Both the position numbers and the translations under genes were made by a program. Shown here one piece after another: positions 31,347 through 33,438 of a stretch of 33,438 nt of DNA. Source of the stretch: JARDZI01 sp041639705 (lineage in GTDB: Bacteria > Bacillota > Clostridia > Clostridiales > Caloramatoraceae); the NCBI GenBank assembly GCA_041639705.1, contig JBEQBT010000006.1, positions 1-33,438 on the forward strand. The letters are read 5' to 3'. The first letter of the stretch is position 1. Every line of letters begins with the position of its first letter. Under the pieces are notes generated by a model that ran no database searches, was not told the origin of the DNA, and worked only from the letters and a program-made list of their open reading frames with translations.

Positions 31347-32708
31347 ATGGCAAAGATCAAAACCATTTATATTTGTCAGGAATGTGGTTATGAGTCACCA
31401 AAGTGGATGGGAAAATGCCCTGAATGCGACAACTGGAATACAATGGTTGAAGAAATTGTAGATAAGGGTAAAAATGATAACCTGACTGCTGGTATTAGTT
31501 TTTCAAAGCCACTTAATATAAATGAAATAGAACTAACAGATGAGGAAAGATATAATACCTCTATGGAGGAATTTGATAGAGTGCTTGGAGGGGGAATTGT
31601 AAAGGGATCTCTTATTCTCGTTGGAGGGGATCCAGGAATAGGTAAGTCAACATTACTACTGCAGGTATCTAAAAGCATAGCTGAATCTAAAAAAATATTT
31701 TATATATCAGGGGAAGAATCATCAAAACAAATTAAAATTAGAGCTCAAAGGCTTAGTGTGAAAACCTCCAACCTTTTTATTGTGTCCGAAACCAATATTT
31801 CTGTAATTGAAAAAATGATAGAAGAATTTAAGCCAGAGGTTGTTGTTATAGATTCCATACAAACTATGTATAAAAATGAACTTCAATCCGCTCCAGGAAG
31901 TGTTAGCCAGGTTAGAGAAGCTACTGCAGCTCTTATGAGAATTGCCAAGAGTTTAAATATTACAATTTTTATTGTTGGTCATGTGACTAAGGAAGGTTCA
32001 ATTGCAGGACCAAGGGTATTAGAGCATATGGTGGATACGGTTCTTTATTTTGAAGGAGATAGGCATCATAACTATAGAATATTAAGAACCGTAAAAAATA
32101 GATTTGGCTCTACAAATGAAATAGGTATGTTTGAAATGAAGGGAAATGGCTTAAAAGAGGTAAAGAATCCATCTGAAATGCTGTTATCTGGAAGACCTGA
32201 AAATGTCCCTGGATCGGCAATTGTCTGCAGTATGGAAGGAACTCGACCTGTTTTAGTTGAAATACAGGCATTAACATCAACTACAAGCTTTGGAATGCCA
32301 AGGAGAATGGCAACAGGAATTGATTATAACCGTGTTATACTTCTAGTAGCAGTGCTTGAGAAAAGAGTAGGCTTGCAGCTTCAAACCTCTGACGTTTATG
32401 TTAACGTTGCAGGAGGACTCAAGCTTGATGAACCAGCATGTGACCTTGGAATTGCATTAGCAATTGCTTCGAGTTTTAGAAATCTTTACATAGATTCAAA
32501 AACTATTTTAATAGGCGAGGTGGGACTCACTGGAGAAATAAGAGGAGTTAATTTTATTGAAAAAAGAATTATTGAGGCTCAGAAAATAGGGTTTGAAAAG
32601 TGCATTATTCCAAAAGAAAATATTAGAGGAATTGAAATAACACCTAATATAAATATTGTTGCAGTCGATAATATTTATGAGGCTTTAGATGAAGTTTTGG
32701 GGGGATAA
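31347..32708 (+). CDS. radA: DNA repair/recombination protein RadA
   Basis: 453-residue RecA-related, Lon-related helicase that promotes branch migration in recombination. The order is an N-terminal zinc finger (CQECG...CPEC, about 11-28), RecA-like ATPase with Walker A GGDPGIGKST, the RadA-specific KNRFG motif, and a C-terminal Lon-protease-like domain. The reading frame extends upstream to 31236, but the ATG at 31347 gives the conserved MAKIKTIYICQECGY start and fits family length; GGGAAGTGAT serves as ribosome binding site. disA begins 3 nt after the stop, a common pairing in Firmicutes. Confidence 0.95.
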   Translation: MAKIKTIYICQECGYESPKWMGKCPECDNWNTMVEEIVDKGKNDNLTAGISFSKPLNINEIELTDEERYNTSMEEFDRVLGGGIVKGSLILVGGDPGIGKSTLLLQVSKSIAESKKIFYISGEESSKQIKIRAQRLSVKTSNLFIVSETNISVIEKMIEEFKPEVVVIDSIQTMYKNELQSAPGSVSQVREATAALMRIAKSLNITIFIVGHVTKEGSIAGPRVLEHMVDTVLYFEGDRHHNYRILRTVKNRFGSTNEIGMFEMKGNGLKEVKNPSEMLLSGRPENVPGSAIVCSMEGTRPVLVEIQALTSTTSFGMPRRMATGIDYNRVILLVAVLEKRVGLQLQTSDVYVNVAGGLKLDEPACDLGIALAIASSFRNLYIDSKTILIGEVGLTGEIRGVNFIEKRIIEAQKIGFEKCIIPKENIRGIEITPNINIVAVDNIYEALDEVLGG

Positions 32709-32711
32709 AAT

Positions 32712-33438
32712 TTGAAAGACAACCATGAAATTGAATTAATGAATGTTTTAGAGATAATGGCTCCTGGAACTCCTCTGCGTGAAGGTTTGGAAAATGTATT
32801 GAAGGCTAAAACAGGCGGACTTATATACGTATGTGATTTAAATGAAATAGGAAAGATGGTGGATGGAGGTTTTTATTTAAACAGTGATTATACACCTGCT
32901 AACCTTTATGAATTAGCTAAAATGGATGGAGCAATAGTTTTAAGTAGTGATTTTAAGAGAATTTTGTACTGCAATACTCAATTAGTCCCTGATTCATCCA
33001 TTTCAACTATAGAAACTGGGACTAGACACAGGACTGCAGACAGGGTAGCAAAGCAGACAGGAAAATTAATAATTGCTATTTCTCAAAGAAGAAATGTAAT
33101 CACTGCATATAAAGGGAATTTAAAATATGTAATCAAGGATACGAATATAATTTTAACAAAAGCAAACCAGGCAGTTCAAACACTTGCAAGATATAAATAT
33201 GTGCTAAATGAAGCAGTCACAAATCTTTCTGCCCTAGAGTTTGAAGATTTAGTAACTGTTTATGATGTTGTTACAACTATTCAGAGAAATGAGATGGTTG
33301 TAAGAATAATGAATGAAATAGAAAGGTATGTTTGTGAGCTTGGAAATGAGGGAAGACTTGTGTTTATGCAGCTAGAAGATCTTGCTGATAATGTGGAGGA
33401 TGAAGGTATTTTATTAATTAAAGATTATTTAGAAGGGT
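32712..33438 (+). CDS. disA: DNA integrity scanning diadenylate cyclase DisA (partial)
   Basis: First 242 codons; the gene runs off the window (full length is about 355-360 residues). DisA makes c-di-AMP from two ATP and pauses at branched DNA, linking DNA damage to sporulation control. The diadenylate cyclase domain shows the catalytic DGA (72-74) and GTRHRTA (103-109) motifs, with TGGLIYV and ISQRRNVIT segments as expected. Translation starts at TTG 32712 behind a GGGGGG-rich site; the first residues MKDNHEIELMNVLEIMAPGTPLR align well with other DisA proteins. The helix-hairpin-helix DNA-binding domain lies outside the window. Confidence 0.93.
   Translation, partial: MKDNHEIELMNVLEIMAPGTPLREGLENVLKAKTGGLIYVCDLNEIGKMVDGGFYLNSDYTPANLYELAKMDGAIVLSSDFKRILYCNTQLVPDSSISTIETGTRHRTADRVAKQTGKLIIAISQRRNVITAYKGNLKYVIKDTNIILTKANQAVQTLARYKYVLNEAVTNLSALEFEDLVTVYDVVTTIQRNEMVVRIMNEIERYVCELGNEGRLVFMQLEDLADNVEDEGILLIKDYLEG

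Noticed and set aside
1..33438. CRISPR arrays, tRNA or rRNA genes, anti-phage islands
   Set aside because: No regularly spaced direct repeats, no tRNA-like cloverleaf and no clustered defence genes were seen; the only candidate, the DUF3800-like gene, stands alone.

Overview
The window is AT-rich chromosomal DNA from a spore-forming, probably anaerobic member of the Clostridia (Clostridiaceae-like). The evidence is an H-type small acid-soluble spore protein, rubrerythrin, the ctsR-mcsA-mcsB-clpC-radA-disA cluster typical of Firmicutes, strong AGGAGG-type ribosome binding sites, frequent TTG/GTG starts, and low-GC codon use. I saw no rRNA, tRNA, CRISPR array or complete insertion sequence. The species cannot be named from this sequence.

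Layout. 1-112: a hairpin-rich tail resembling the right end of an IS200/IS605-type element (uncertain). 155-3702 (minus): two overlapping genes for a heterodimeric ABC exporter, preceded at 3703-4081 by a long leader with a strong promoter, a 12-codon leader peptide with a good ribosome binding site, a long-range stem and an intrinsic terminator. This has the layout of a ribosome-mediated attenuator. 4216-4410: sspH. 4631-7710: a three-gene MacAB/YknXYZ-like efflux operon (adaptor, ATPase, FtsX-type permease). 7764-7956: an imperfect palindromic element. 7986-8933 (minus): an FMN-dependent FabK/nitronate monooxygenase-family enzyme with a FapR-like operator at its promoter. 9206-10107: remnant of an S9 prolyl-oligopeptidase-family gene with a large internal deletion. 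10218-11030: a lone DUF3800-like protein. 11139-13876: tldD-tldE. 14009-14593: rubrerythrin.

14830-19135: pstS-pstC-pstA-pstB-phoU, the high-affinity phosphate uptake operon, preceded by a Pho-box-like repeat. 19179-19709 (minus): type I signal peptidase. 19962-22049: an EF-G paralogue with Tyr in place of the G3 histidine. 22061-22207: a hairpin array and a terminator. 22391-22630: an unrecognised 79-residue protein with a predicted TusA-like topology. 22783-26430: accB-accC-accD-accA (acetyl-CoA carboxylase) with a FapR-like operator at the promoter. 26564-31124: CtsR-operator-controlled ctsR-mcsA-mcsB-clpC, the arginine-phosphorylation/ClpCP protein-quality-control operon. 31347-33438: radA and the first 242 codons of disA (c-di-AMP synthase), running off the window.

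Two regulatory themes stand out. First, the putative leader-peptide attenuator may couple inhibited translation to expression of a drug-type ABC exporter. Second, the acc operon and the distant FabK-like gene both carry a 17-bp FapR-type palindrome just downstream of an extended -10 promoter. This suggests a shared lipid-synthesis regulon and bears on the function of the FabK-like enzyme.
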